Made by a program: the position numbers and the translations under genes. The notes below the pieces were generated by a model that saw only the letters and a program-made list of their open reading frames with translations, was not told the DNA's origin and made no database searches. Positions 1-11,462 of a DNA stretch of 64,000 bases are shown one piece after another. The DNA is from Cryptomeria japonica (Eukaryota > Streptophyta > Pinopsida > Cupressales > Cupressaceae): the NCBI RefSeq assembly GCF_030272615.1, contig NC_081413.1, positions 722,327,649-722,391,648 on the forward strand, given 5' to 3'. Numbering within the stretch: position 1 is the stretch's first letter; each line of letters begins with the position of its first letter.

Positions 1-535
1 CTATTTCTTTTAGATATTTATCAAATGTAATATGTTGGAAACAAAATTCTAATCCATTGCATCTATTAAAAGTCAATCTCACATCTCTTTTAGTACTCTA
101 CTAATTGCAATTAATATAACCTTGCGTTCAAGTTTGAACTTGTTCTATCATTCCAAACTAATTTTGAAGAAATATATTAATAGTTTTATTGGTCTAACAG
201 TAAAATTTCAGGCCATTGTTTGGTCATAATGAATACCATCACAATTGGTAATGATTGAGCTTTCACAATTTTCTTGGTAAAAATAAAATTTAGAGTGAAT
301 TCAATTTTTTAGATGTTTAAAGTAATACTTTCTTAAAATGTAATACATAGTCAATGGATTATCGATCTATTGGTGAAGCTGAATGGCTCTAAATGAGCCC
401 ACTAGAGATCAAGTCTTGTTGAGTGTTAGGTCCCATCATCATAAGGGTTGAGTTCAGTATCATTCCCCATACAAATTTGGTAGAATTGACACCTCTCAGG
501 AAAATGTTTGCATTTGAATCTCTATCATTTACAAA

Positions 536-3224
536 TCCCCATTGTGATTTCAGAGGAACAAGGGGGCTTTGTTGCTGACAAACAAATTTTGGATGGGGTA
601 GGGGTGGCTTCTAAGGCTATTCACTCTATGACAGCTTCAAAGGAGAGATCTATGTTCATCAAATTAGATATGGCCAAGGCTTATGATCAGGTTAACTGGA
701 TTTTTCTTCAAAAAATTCTCTTAGCCTTTGGTTTTAGTTCAGAGTGGGTGAGTTGGACTATGAGTTGTGTTACTTCTTCCTCTTTCTTTGTTATTGTGAA
801 TGGAGAACCTTCAGAGCCTTTTGGTGCTTCCCTGGGCCTTCGCCAAGGGGATCCTCTCTCTCCTTACTTGTTTATTATTATGGCTGATGGCCTAGGCCGT
901 TTTCTAAAATATACGGTTTCTCAGGGCTTGATTCATGGTTGGCATTGAGGTCATGGTTTACCATAACTCTCTCATCTCCAATTTATGGATGACACTGCTC
1001 TTATGGGTTTGGCTCGTCTTCGGAAAGTTGATTCTTTTCGGCGGGCCTTGGATATTTACCTTGTTGCTTCAGGCTAGAAAGTTAATGAGCATAAATCTTC
1101 TATTTTCTTCTTTAATACTCCTTAGGCCATTTAGTGGCATATTGCTGATATTCTACAATTTCAGATTGGATCTGTTCCCTTTGTTTATTTGGGCATACCT
1201 CTTACTATTGGTAGATACCCCATGTCCTCCTGGCAGAATTTGCTTGACAAGTTGCACCAAAAGGTTAATCATTGGACTCATCACTGGTTATCTACTATTG
1301 CTCGATTGAATCTTTTAAAGTCTGTTATCCAAGCTTTTCTTATCTACAGGTGTTTTGTTCAAGCTACTCCCATGTATTTTCTTCAAGAATTTGATGTAAT
1401 TTCTTGTCAGTTTCTGTGGAGTGGTAATTTTTCAAATGTTAGATGGAGCCTTGTTAAGTGGGAAACTATGTGCAAACCTAAGAATGAGGGTGGCCTTGGC
1501 TTACGATCCGCTATTTTGAATGGGCAAGTTCTTGCAGCTAAGTTGTATTCGCATTGGTGTACTAGCCAAAATCAGCTCCAAACTCATATCCTAACCCACA
1601 AGTATCTTAACAATGCTAATGGGTTTGATGTTCCTCGCTTTCCTCTGGTGGGACAAGGTTCTATGATCTGAAATACTTTGAAATTGGGAGCTCAGTTGGT
1701 TAAGAATGGTCTCTTTTGGATTTGTCACACAGGTTCTCAAGCTCTTTTTGGCTAGATTCTTGGGATGGTCATCTTGCTATTCTTTCTACTTATCCTCACT
1801 TTCAGCACCTTTGTGATTCTTTTACCGTGGCTAGCTAGCATACGGTTGCTCATTATAAGGTTGCTTATAACTATGGGTTGGTGGTTCATTTTTGCTAGAA
1901 ATATCCAGCGGAATGGCCGCTAGGAGGTTTCATGGCTGATAGGACAGAGTTGGCTCAGGTTCTGGAGTCTCATGAGTGCACTACCTTGGCTGGGAATGAT
2001 ATTCTGGCTTGGGCAAGTAGTGTTTTGTCAGGCAGGTTTTCTATTTTTGCTGGGTATGCTGAGTTGGCACGACAAACTTTTGGTGACACTCAGGTTCCTT
2101 GTTGGAAGCAAGTTTGGTACAAGTTTTCATGGCCAAAGTGCAATTTTTCATGTGGTTGGTTGTCCAAAATCGATGTCTTACTTGGGATAATTTATGCAAG
2201 CGAGGTTTTTCAGGTCCCCTCGAGATGTGTTTTGTACTGTGATAGTGAAGATAGTGTCTCTCATCTCTTTTTCCAGAGCTCCTTCACTAGACATATTTGT
2301 CATTTATGGTGGGAAGTGTGGAACCAAGCTTGTTGGCATGTTTCTTCTTTGGCTGAGTTTTTTGTCAGATGGGGCAAGGCTCCTATTAAAACCTCTTTTC
2401 TTCAAGTTGCTTGGACTCTTGGCCTCTCTTTTATTATTTGGAATATCTGGTTGGAAATGAATCATTGGATCTTTCAAGATGTCCAGTTGGGGGACCCTCA
2501 CTTGTGGTGGAAAATTCTCCACTCTCTGGGAGAAACTATTTCAGCTCGATGCAACTTGTCAGAAGCTGTGGACCCAGGTGATGTTGGTTGCTATTATCAT
2601 TTTCATCTTCCTCCCCCACAACACCAGATCTTGAGAAATAGATGCATGCACCCTCTTCGGAAAATATATAGGGTGGGGAGGTGGAGTCCACCTCCGCAGG
2701 GTATTCTTAAAATCAACACGGATGGGTCCTCATGGGGAAACCCTGGCCCTGCTGGTATTGGTGGCATTGGTAGAGATAGTTTGGGGAATATTCAGCTTAT
2801 TTTTTCTATTTATAAAGGGTGTCATACTAATAATTTGATGGAGGCTCTTGCTCTTTTATCTGTAGTGGAGAGAGCTTGTGCTCTTGGTTGGCACAGGCTC
2901 ATTTGCGAATCCGATTTGTAGGTGGTGGTGAATTTGTTGACTCGGTCGCATTCTGAGGATGTTAGTTGGCAGTTAATTTTGGTTGTTAACCAAATTCTTC
3001 ATTTGACTACTTCTTTGGATTTTGTTACTTTTTTGCATATTCCTAAGGAGTGGAATGGTGTTGCCAAATGGGCTTCTGTTCACATGCATAATTGGGATGT
3101 TGAGGATAAGGGTCCGTTACCCCTGGATTTTAGATCACTTAGTGGATCTTGTCAGGGCGGTTTGATGCCCTTGCTTTATATTTCTTCTGCTTTAAATAAA
3201 TTTTTACCCTTTATTAAAAAAAAT
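536..3224 (+). mobile_element. 5'-truncated plant L1-type LINE
   Basis: Reverse-transcriptase reading starts abruptly near 536 at PIVISEEQGGFV, followed by the palm motifs KLDMAKAYDQV and LRQGDPLSPYLFI (to about 950). A thumb-like part lies at 1190-1670, a zinc-binding RT tail (zf-RVT-like, PKCNFSCGWLSKIDVL) near 2100-2330, and an RNase H domain at 2700-3130 (KINTDGSSWGNPGPAGIGG, then HIPKEWNGVAKWAS). The frame shifts near 950 and 1180 and stop codons occur near 1670 and 2920, so it is dead. The 3' end is CTTTATTAAAAAAAA at 3208-3224. The endonuclease and most of ORF2's N-terminal half are absent. Same family as the minus-strand remnant at 63331-63942, judging by the shared RNase H and 3' tail. 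Confidence 0.9.
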
Positions 3225-3458
3225 CTCCACTAGACAAAGCTCATGAGATCTAACCTCACGAATCGTAACTCTAAATAAAAAATATCCGCCCACCCCCCCT
3301 CATCTTAACCATAATCTTAAATAATGATTACATATAAAATGCACAGTTTTTTCAAAATTTCTTTTATTTTAAATATTACTTCTTATCATCTCTAATATAA
3401 GATTCTTTTTCACCAGATTTTTATTCCTTACCTTACATGTTATAGAAATTAATCTTTG
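3225..3458. other. 3' flank of the PADRE pseudogene, no gene seen
   Basis: AT-rich sequence aligned to 6392-6660 of copy B. It carries a short C-run (near 3292) and nothing else recognisable. It would be the 3' UTR or downstream region of the minus-strand pseudogene. Confidence 0.5.
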
Positions 3459-4047
3459 TCATACCCCAAGCCTTTCAGCTTCTCTAATGGTTTCTAATCT
3501 TGGCTTCCAAAACCTGCAACTGCTTAATCTAATATATTTTCCCAAACCCATCTGCAATTCAGAGAAATCTTCCATGTTCAACTTTGGCACCTCATCAGTT
3601 TTTAGATCATTGGGTCTATAATGAAATTCTCCACCCAAATGATCATTGTCTTGTAGGCAGGTTCCTTCTCCATTAACAAGAGGTCTCACACCCACAAGCC
3701 CTGGAAGACTCTTCACACCATTCTTTGAGCATTTTTTCATGGCAGAGTTAGCACTAAATGCAATGGATGCCATTTCTGAGCCAGAAAGCACACTCTGCAA
3801 TTTGGACATTGGGAGAACCAAATACAGATGCCCAACTTCTAATTCACAATCTGCTGACAGAGGATTTATTCGCCGGCCAATCTCCAGAGAATCTGAGTGA
3901 CACAAAATGCTGAGGATTTTCTAGCATAATCTCTGCAACCTTCATCTCTGTATGAAATTCCTGCAGACCGCCATTAAAAAGCATAACTTTAACAGTGTTA
4001 TATGGCACAACAGACGAATAAGAAGCACGGGATAGATAACTCCCCAT
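3459..4047 (-). pseudogene. PADRE/DUF4228-family pseudogene (broken paralogue of 6661-7254)
   Basis: The minus strand encodes MGSYLSRASYSS..., then KVAEIMLENPQHFV, then out of frame CHSDSLEIGRRIN, LYLVLPMSKLQ and a C-terminal WKPRLETIREAE. The family hallmarks are therefore all present: a glycine at position 2, the degenerate LENPxHFVxxSDSL core and the C-terminal W-K-P-R-L motif. Compared with the intact copy, two bases are missing in a short CA run near 3901, which shifts the frame right after QHFV and ends the reading early. A start at the internal Met (3905) would leave 148 residues without the N-terminal myristoylation-type signal. An upstream in-frame Met at 4059 gives MHKQMGSYL. The LINE at 536-3224 lies downstream of it. 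Confidence 0.85.
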
Positions 4048-4149
4048 TTGCTTATGCAATGATTCGAGATTTTCTCTTGTGCAGAGAATTCTTATAATGG
4101 TTTATTAGATCACAGAAGTTTTGAAGTGGGCTCCACACAGAATTTGAAA

Positions 4150-5249
4150 ATTATTAGGGTGTATAAACTGATCTGTTAGATACTATAGGTTGAGCTGTGA
4201 CGGGAGGTTTTCTTCCCATGTTTTTTTAGTGGAATAATCCACTTTTATGAGAAAAAAAAAAAAAATGAAAGAAAAGCTAATAAATTACTATCACAGTTTA
4301 AAAAATAATTCACTACAATATAATCTTTTAGATTTAATTAATTTTTACAACTTATAAATGTTAACTTACTCCAACATTTCTTATCATATTTTAATAGGAT
4401 AAAAGTTTATATCTTTTCATTAAAACACCACTTAGAAGATACATTATTCTCAATTTGACTAAAAGATCAACTTAATCAATTTGTACTTTTTGACTCCTTA
4501 ATTAACTATGTGAGATAATTCCTCTTCAAAATAAGTATAATTTGGTCTCCCAAATGATTAGATTTTGAAATATTGCTGTGAAGAACAAAATGCTTCATCT
4601 TAACACATAAGTGATTAATTAATCATGTTTTAAGATTATCAAAAAAAAAAAAATTTGAGAAAAGATCTCACTTTGGCGACAAAAGTGGCACTTGAAAGAC
4701 AATTATTCTTAATCCAAAGATTGTTCTTAGCTATAAGAATGGCTTTGACAATATTTTGTTTTTATTAAAATTAGCCGAAATCTATTAGTGACATAAAAGA
4801 GAGAGTAGTATATTCCATTTTTGTCTATACAACATATAAGATTCATTTTTTACTGATTATTAATTAATTAAAAAGTAGAATATAATTTTTTTTTTAGTTT
4901 TAATTAATTATTAACCACGATCAAAGATACATTCTGTATGTTGCACAAAGAATTTTGTGTATTCCTTTATTTGAATGGCTTCTAATGATTATCTAATCAT
5001 CAAATCATATTCCAGTCTTCTTACATATGTGAGATTTCAGTGCTCAAACATATAAGAAAATATAAATCATGAAACAATCCAAATTTCAATGATTTGGGAA
5101 CCCTAACTATATTCTCCATTATTGAAAGTTTGTGAAATTCATATAAATGAGATAATATAATCCTATACTAAGATGGAAGTCCACCCTTACCTTGAATCAA
5201 TTTGGAATAGGTTCTCTATATCTTTAATCCATTAAAATATCATCAAAGT
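4150..5249. other. AT-rich intergenic sequence, nothing recognised
   Basis: No coding reading longer than about 70 codons and no repeat ends were seen. Homopolymer runs occur near 4250, 4640 and 4890, and TTAATTAA-type short inverted repeats near 4855-4915. The last 60 bases (5190-5250) resemble 5455-5500, a small local duplication on either side of the foldback element. Confidence 0.4.
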
Positions 5250-5415
5250 TAAATCTATTGTTGCTTCTGGATTTGATTGTGTGACTTTATTTGCATCAAC
5301 ATTTTAGATCACACTCTGTGATCCATCATCAGGATGTTTAGAGAATGCCAGGACAAGAATGAATGCTTATGCAAATAAAATCACACAATCAAATCCAGAA
5401 GCAACAATAGATTTA
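5250..5415. mobile_element. Foldback / MITE-like element with 46-47 bp terminal inverted repeats
   Basis: The left arm 5251-5296 (AAATCTATTGTTGCTTCTGG... to ATTTGCAT) is matched by the right arm 5369-5414 read on the other strand with one mismatch in 46 bases. Positions 5250 and 5415 extend the arms by one pair. The 72-bp middle holds a second small palindrome, GATCACACTCTGTGATC. There is no coding capacity. Size and structure fit a non-autonomous DNA transposon (MITE). I see no clear target duplication, so the superfamily is open. Confidence 0.8.
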
Positions 5416-5498
5416 TCATTATGGATTGTAGAAATCTGATAATTCTAATCATCAAAGTTATTGAACAGGTTCTCTCTTTCATTAAAATATCATGAAAG

Positions 5499-7350
5499 CT
5501 ATTTCTTTCAGATATTTATCAAATGCAATTAAAATTCAGTCTCCCATCTCTTTTAGTACTCCACTAATTACAATTAATGTAACTTTGCAATCAAGTTTGA
5601 ACTTCTCCATCATTACAAAGTTACAAACTAATTTTGATAAATTATATTAATAATTTTATTGGTATAATAGTAAAATTTCAGGCCATTGTTTGGTCATGAT
5701 GAATATCATTTCAATTGGTAATGATTGAGCTTTCACGGTTTTCTTGGTAAAAATAAAATTTAGGGTTCATTCAAATTTTCAGATATTTAAAGTAATACTT
5801 TCTTAAAATGTAATACATAGTCTTGATGGATTCTGGATCTATTGGTGAAGCTGAATGGTTCTAAATGAGCCCACCAGAGATCAAGTCGTGTTGAGTGCCA
5901 GTCCCATCATCATAAGGGATGAGTTCGGGATCACTCCCCATGCAAATTTGACAAAATTGACACCGCTCAGTCCTTGACTAGTAGTCAAAGAGGTTTCAGC
6001 CTAAAGCTTTGTACTCCTATACTGAATTGGTAAAAGTTTCAAAAAACCATTTCCAAAACTTTCTCCAAACATTAGATCTCATCTATGGTAATGAAATAAC
6101 TACTAAGAAAATATCTGCATTTCAATCTCTATCATCTACAAATTCAATTATAATTATAGAAAAATTATATATACAATATTCTCATAATTTGCTTTTATTA
6201 GTTGTTCATGGCACAATGTGATGCTTAAATTTTTTTATAATTTGATTTTATTAGTTATTCATGACATGATGTGATGCTTAAATCATAGCATTGTTGATAT
6301 TGTCATCAATAACTTTAACTGGGCCAACATACTCACAGACCTTACATTCCCTGCCAGGTCGCTGCTGAGTCAAAATGTTTTCATTAACTTAAAATCCCCA
6401 CTGAACAAAATACTCATGAGATCCTCTTTTGTAACCTCACAAACTCAAAACTCTAAATAAAAAAACGTTTCAATCAACCCAAAAAAAATCTCTTAAATCT
6501 CTTATCTTAATCATAATCTTAAATAATGATTACAGATAAAATGCACAGTTTTTTCGAAATTTCTTTTATTTTAACTATTAGTTATCATCATCTCTAATAT
6601 AAGATTCCTTTTCACCAAATTTTTATTCCTTATCTTACATCTTGTAGAAAAGAATCTTTGTCATACCCCGAGGCTTTCAGCTTCTCTAATGGTTTCTAAT
6701 CTTGGCTTCCAAGACCTGCAACTGCGTAATCTAATATATTTTACCAAACCCATCTGCAAATCAGAGAGATCTTCCATGTTCAACTTTGGCACCTCTTCAG
6801 TTTTTATTAGATCATTGGGTCCATAATGAAATTCTCCACCCAAATGATCATTGTCTTGCAGGCACATTCCTCCTCCATTAACAAGAGGTTTTACACCCAC
6901 AAGCCCTGGAAGAGTCTTCACAACACTCTTAGAGCTTTTTTTCATGGCAGAGTTAGCCCTGAATGCAATGGAAGCCATTTCTGAACCAGAAAGCACCCTC
7001 TGCAATTTAGACATTGGTAGAACCAAATACAGATGCCCGAGTTCCAAATCATTATCTGCTGACAGAGCATTTATTCGCCGGCCAACCTCCAGAGAATCTG
7101 AGTGACACACAAAATGCTGAGGATTCTCCAGCATAATCTCTGCAACCTTCATCTCTGTATGAAATTCTTGCAGACCACCATTAAAAGCCAGAACTTTAAC
7201 AGTGTTATATGGCACAACGGAAGAATAAGAAGCACAAGATAGATAACTCCCCATTTGCTTATGCAATGAAATTTGAGATTTTCTCTGGTGCAGAGAATTC
7301 TTATAATGGCTTATTGAGCACAGAAGTTTTGAAGTGGGCTCCAGACGGAC
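5499..7350. repeat. Segmental duplication, copy B
   Basis: Partner of 1-4150. It keeps the unfilled version of the LINE insertion region (about 6146-6392) and the intact PADRE gene. Bases 5971-6105 have no counterpart in copy A. The homology fades after about 7350 (4150 in copy A), shortly upstream of the gene's start codon, so the two genes share only a short stretch of promoter. Confidence 0.8.
6661..7254 (-). CDS. PADRE-domain (DUF4228) protein
   Basis: An uninterrupted 197-residue reading, about the usual length for this plant-specific family. I chose the Met at 7254, not the one at 7266, because MGSYLSC gives Gly2 and Ser6 for N-myristoylation plus a nearby Cys for palmitoylation, the usual start in this family. 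Order of parts: N-terminal MGSYLSCAS; VKVLAFNGGLQEF; KVAEIMLENPQHFVCHSDSL (residues about 37-57); LYLVLPMSKLQ with SEMASIAFRA; a low-complexity middle; and the C-terminal signature RSWKPRLETI. Known for the family: many members respond to pathogens or abiotic stress, with no enzymatic activity assigned. Inferred: membrane-anchored signalling or scaffold role. TATA-like ATTATAAG lies about 45 bases upstream (near 7300). No intron is needed. It is the only intact host-type gene I can support here. Confidence 0.88.
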   Translation of the reverse strand: MGSYLSCASYSSVVPYNTVKVLAFNGGLQEFHTEMKVAEIMLENPQHFVCHSDSLEVGRRINALSADNDLELGHLYLVLPMSKLQRVLSGSEMASIAFRANSAMKKSSKSVVKTLPGLVGVKPLVNGGGMCLQDNDHLGGEFHYGPNDLIKTEEVPKLNMEDLSDLQMGLVKYIRLRSCRSWKPRLETIREAESLGV

Positions 7351-7359
7351 TTTGACAAT

Positions 7360-8559
7360 TAAGTTTGTCAGAGTTTGGCCGTGAGAAATCTCAACCTTCG
7401 CGACCTTCGAAAAACAGGTGGCGCCATTAATTCAAAAACTGGGAACCATTAAACTGTTCTTTAGCTTTGAAATATGTATTTGCCATCTTCGTTAATGGAG
7501 TCGGTGACAGTAATTATCACAGTTGATTGTGGACATTTTATTTGATTAAAGTAGACTTGGTTGTATTAAAGTAGGATTTTCATTATTTTTGTTGGTGGAT
7601 TTAGGTAGACGACTTCATGGTGGAAGACTCGGGTTTGTTCTACGAAGGTGATAGTACTGCCTACTTCAAATTTGATGAATGGAGGACAATACAATGACAG
7701 TGTTTATTAAATGGAGGTTGATATATTTTTATGGCACATAAGAGGTCAAGCTATTCTGGTTCCAAAACAGACTTTCTGTACAGTGTGATAGCGACGTGTT
7801 AGTCAATCGCAGCTGTTTATTGCAAAATCGACAGTGTAAAACGTGCGACTAACCCGCGTGTCAGTCAATTCGTATTGCCGTTTTAGAGCCAGAATAGATG
7901 TGTCCCACATAAAAGAGCCAAAATTGTTCAGCATATGGTGAGGTGAGGCATTTATGGTGGTTATTAGGGAGGGTAAAATTGGATTTAACCAATGCATAAT
8001 CAAATAGGGATTGAGAGAAGGTAAATCAATAACATATTTCACATAACATATATTTTGAAAAAAAAATCTATAAAAAGAGAGGCTTGTGTCTATATTTATT
8101 TTTTATATTGGAGCAATGAAATTACAAGAATGAAGCTACTAGCAAGGCTCATGTTTATAGTATCTTGAAGAATAGATGTTACATACATCCCTTCCTTTCT
8201 CCTCTTCAATGTTCACTCCTTCAACACTTGTAAATCAAGTTTTCACTCTAGCTCATATGTTTAAAGATTCTACCACCACAATCCATTCTCTTACAACATT
8301 TTCATGCTCTAAGAGAGGCATCCAAGTTGGTTATCATATCCAAACTCCTTGGATGAATCCAAGCATTTATTACTTAAAAAAAAGTTGCAGCCCCATTACT
8401 CACCGCTTACGCATAGACAACTAATTTATTTAAGTTTTGGTGTGTTAGTTTGTTCTTCAATTTGTGTTTTATATGAAAATATAATTTTGACAATGTTTAG
8501 GTACATTTTTATATGTATTCTTGTCTTATTCAATTCTATATGTTTATATGTCAAGGTTC
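7360..8559. other. Intergenic region upstream of the PADRE gene
   Basis: Contains the likely distal promoter of the minus-strand PADRE gene. Short readings at 7803-8042 (minus) and 8176-8678 (plus) match no family I recognise and have no supporting structure. A slightly GC-richer patch at 7790-7880 has a weak inverted pair (GTTAGTC / GACTAAC). Confidence 0.4.
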
Positions 8560-9610
8560 TATCTTCTAGAAAATGTCATATGATATCATCTTTCAAATTA
8601 AAATGTACTTTTCTTGTCCAATCCAATAATCCGTGGACACAAATTCAAGATGATTTATGTCATCATTCATTACCTTAAATAACCTTTATGACATATATTC
8701 ATGCAATTTTCACCCTACCTTCTCTTTCAATTTCATGTTTGTTACCTTGGTGAAGTAATTTTTCAATAATGATTAATAAGGTCTAGTGTCTTTATGAGAA
8801 GGTGACTTAGCAACAAACTATTGCACCTCTACAATCAATTTTGTAATTGAGCTTTATTTGATACAATATCCTACCATTTATTTGGTTTGGTATAAGCATC
8901 TTTCAAAGTGTATGCCCCTTATGTGAATATCATTTTTCAACTTTAAATTTTACTTCTATTGTCCAAAAATCTCAACTTACCTCCAACAATATGTTGACAA
9001 CAAATTGAAGATGATTTTTATGGCTTCATTCATTGCCTTGAATAACCCTCATGTCATATTTTCATGCAATTTGTGGCCTACCTTCTCTTTTAGTTTCATA
9101 TTTGTCACCTTGGTCAAGTAATTTTCCTACTATCTTTATGAGAAGGTGACTTACAAACAAACTATCACACCCTTACAATCAATTTTCTAATTGATCTTTA
9201 CTGAATACAATCTCCTACCACTTATTTTTTTTTGATTTGGTATAAGCATCTTTCAAAGTGTATGTCCCTTATCCCTATATAAATATCATCTTTCAATTAA
9301 TAAATTTCAGTTTTCTTGTCCAAAAATCTTTTGCCTCCGATATTTTGTTGACAACAACTTTGAGATGATGTTTATGGTTCCATTTATTGGCTTGAATAAC
9401 CCTCATGTCATATGTTCATTAAAAATTCGTGCCTACCTTCTCTTTTAGTATATGTTTTTTAACCTCAGTCAAGTAATCTCGCCAAGAATGATTAATAAGA
9501 CTTAGTCTCTTTATGAGGTGTCGTATCAACAAACTATTGCACCTCTACATAAGAATCTTCCAAAGTGTATTCCCTTATCCCTATGTGAAACTTGTCATCA
9601 CCTTGGTCGA
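8560..9610. repeat. Three diverged tandem repeats, period about 357 bp
   Basis: The block running from TTTCAA...CTTGTCCAA through GATGATTTATG..., CATGTCATAT, ACCTTCTCTTT..., TTATGAGAAGGTGACTTA and AAGCATCTTTCAAAGTGTATG occurs three times. The landmark (G)AGATGAT falls at about 8646, 9007 and 9361, giving a period of 354-361. A partial fourth unit (TCTTCCAAAGTGTATTCCCTTATCCC) ends the array near 9600. Copies differ by many substitutions and small indels, so the array is old. No open reading runs through the units. Confidence 0.75.
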
Positions 9611-10324
9611 GCTTGATTAGGCATTCATGGTGAACTAGTTCATTATGTCGGCATATTTCACATCTTAGCCTCTGCACATTAATTATCCTTTGCTCATTTA
9701 CTTGTTGTTGACAATGACTTAAATAATTTGTTTTTGTGTTTCTAGAGGTCAAGCACTAGTTCTATACACTTACAAGATTGACATAGCGAGTTCAATGTCC
9801 ACACTAATCGAGTCAATGTCATCAACCAGTGTGTACCCAAATCAAAGTTCGTCGTCCAAAAAAAGATGGTCATGTGTCAATTCTTACTAGGACTAGGCAT
9901 TAAATGAATTGAGTAGTGATAGTTGAGAGTTTCTTTGAAAGTAAATGAATAGAGCGGTCATGCTCCTGCAGATTTAGGAAAGCTTCCTTTGTTGTAGTTC
10001 GTGAGTCTAGATATGAATAACTTGCCCTGGGAAATTGCTCTTATCCATGCTCAAAATCACCTTTCCATTATGCTTTTATGGATACCCATGCTCTATTTTG
10101 GTGCAGGTTGGGCTTTACGCCAGCTAGTTGGATATGCTTGGGAGTTTCAAAGCATTTTCAACATATCCATTTTGTGCATCGCCTACGAGTTGATAACTGA
10201 TGCTTGAAATCTGTAATTTTGAAATAGAGAGACAACAGAAAGAAATTTTTCCACAAGTAAAAAAACTTACTTTCATTCATTCCAATGGATTACATCATGA
10301 TACAACTCAAAACAGAGGTCTCCT
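9611..10324. other. Intergenic sequence, nothing supported
   Basis: A 68-codon reading at 10001-10207 has no recognised domain. The sequence just before the LINE (10210-10320) has no matching target duplication that I could see at the LINE's far end. Confidence 0.35.
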
Positions 10325-11462
10325 TAATCATCTGGCAAGGTGACCCTCTTTCACCATATCTATTCATCATCTTGGGCGAAGCTGTGAGTAGATCTATTTC
10401 AGCTAATATAGCCTTCATTTGTGGAAAGGTATCAGCATTCCCAACTCAGATGTTGCAATCACTCACATCCTCTTTGCGGATGACACAATCCTTTTTGGGT
10501 AGCAACATTACAAGAGGCACAAACAATCAAACAAGTTCTAGACAAATATTGTGCGGTAATAGGTCAAAAAGTCAATGTAGCTAAGTCCAAAATATTCTTC
10601 CACAATTGTTCCCCCTGAATCTCTCAAGACTTTCTGATTTCCTCAGGTTCAAGCGGGAATCTCTCCTAAATAAATACCTTGATATCCCACTCTTTGTGGA
10701 AAAAAACAAAAAGTCCTTTTGGGACAGCCATTCAAATTCCATTCGAAACAAATTCTCTTCATGGAAGAATAATTGGCTTTCACTATGGAAGACTCCTCAT
10801 GATCAAAACAGTTTTGGCTACCATCCCAAATTACATAATGTCAATTCTCCCCATTCCCAAGGGTGTATTGGCCGCCATAGAATCTAAACTCAAGAACTTC
10901 CTCTCGAAAGGCCATAAGGATTCTAAAGAAAATCTTCATCTTATATTCTAGGACAAAGTATGCTTGCCCAAATTAGCAAGTGGATCAGGTATACACAATA
11001 TGGAAAGCAAAAATTTGGCTCTAGGAGCAAAGCTGGTATGGAGAATGTTTCCCAACCACAACTCAAAATAGGTTGCTATATTGAGATCGAAACATTTGGA
11101 TTCCAATGATCCACAAAGAATCTTCACAGTATTAAATCCTCCATCTGGTTCTCAGATGTGAAACTCCATGATTAGTTGTAGGCGGATCTTCCTCCCCTTC
11201 CTCACTTGGGTTATTCATAATGGGAGGAAAGTCCTATTTTGGGAAGATTCATGGAATGGCTTTCCTCCTCTATCCAATGTGGATGCATTATCTCAAACAA
11301 AAGCTATCCTTAAAGAAGGATGGGTGTCGATGTGAGTGGTTATTTCTACCAAAAAGCTAATAATGGATTAAATTTTGCTCATTGGAAAGATCTCTCTTCA
11401 ATACCAATTCCTTTAGACCAAAGAATCATCCTCCAAACTAAACTCAAAAAAGAGATTCCTAC
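10325..11462 (+). mobile_element. LINE (second family), first segment: RT C-terminal half
   Basis: Starts in the palm domain at WQGDPLSPYLFIILGEAVSR (about 10335-10395) and continues through RT thumb-type sequence (KYLDIPLF at 10670-10695; PNYIMSILPIPKGVLAAIES near 10830-10890) to a stretch ending KLKKEIP at the LTR element. Frameshifts and stop codons split it into short readings, so it is a dead, 5'-truncated LINE. It resumes after the LTR element at 18461 and again near 19926. The protein reading on the two sides is collinear, which shows the LTR element inserted into it. Confidence 0.85.

Larger units (their letters stand above)
1..4150. repeat. Segmental duplication, copy A (partner at 5499-7350)
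   Basis: Bases 1-500 and 3225-4150 read as diverged copies of 5499-5960 and 6392-7350. Shared landmarks are the opening CTATTTCTTTTAGATATTT (from 5499 in copy B), the block around 3300-3420, and the PADRE gene with its upstream region. Copy A probably begins before the window. Relative to copy B it has lost roughly 130 bp around position 500 and about 245 bp where the LINE sits. Both copies lie in the same orientation, so this is a local tandem-type duplication about 3 kb apart, old enough to have collected many substitutions and small indels. Confidence 0.8.

Noticed and set aside
8176-8678. Two overlapping short readings (82 and 109 codons), possibly a decayed PPR-type gene
   Set aside because: Only a vague resemblance (GIQVGYHIQ). 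No repeat periodicity of 35 residues is visible.
10001-10207. 68-codon reading before the second LINE
   Set aside because: No recognisable motif, and it is not collinear with LINE protein sequence.
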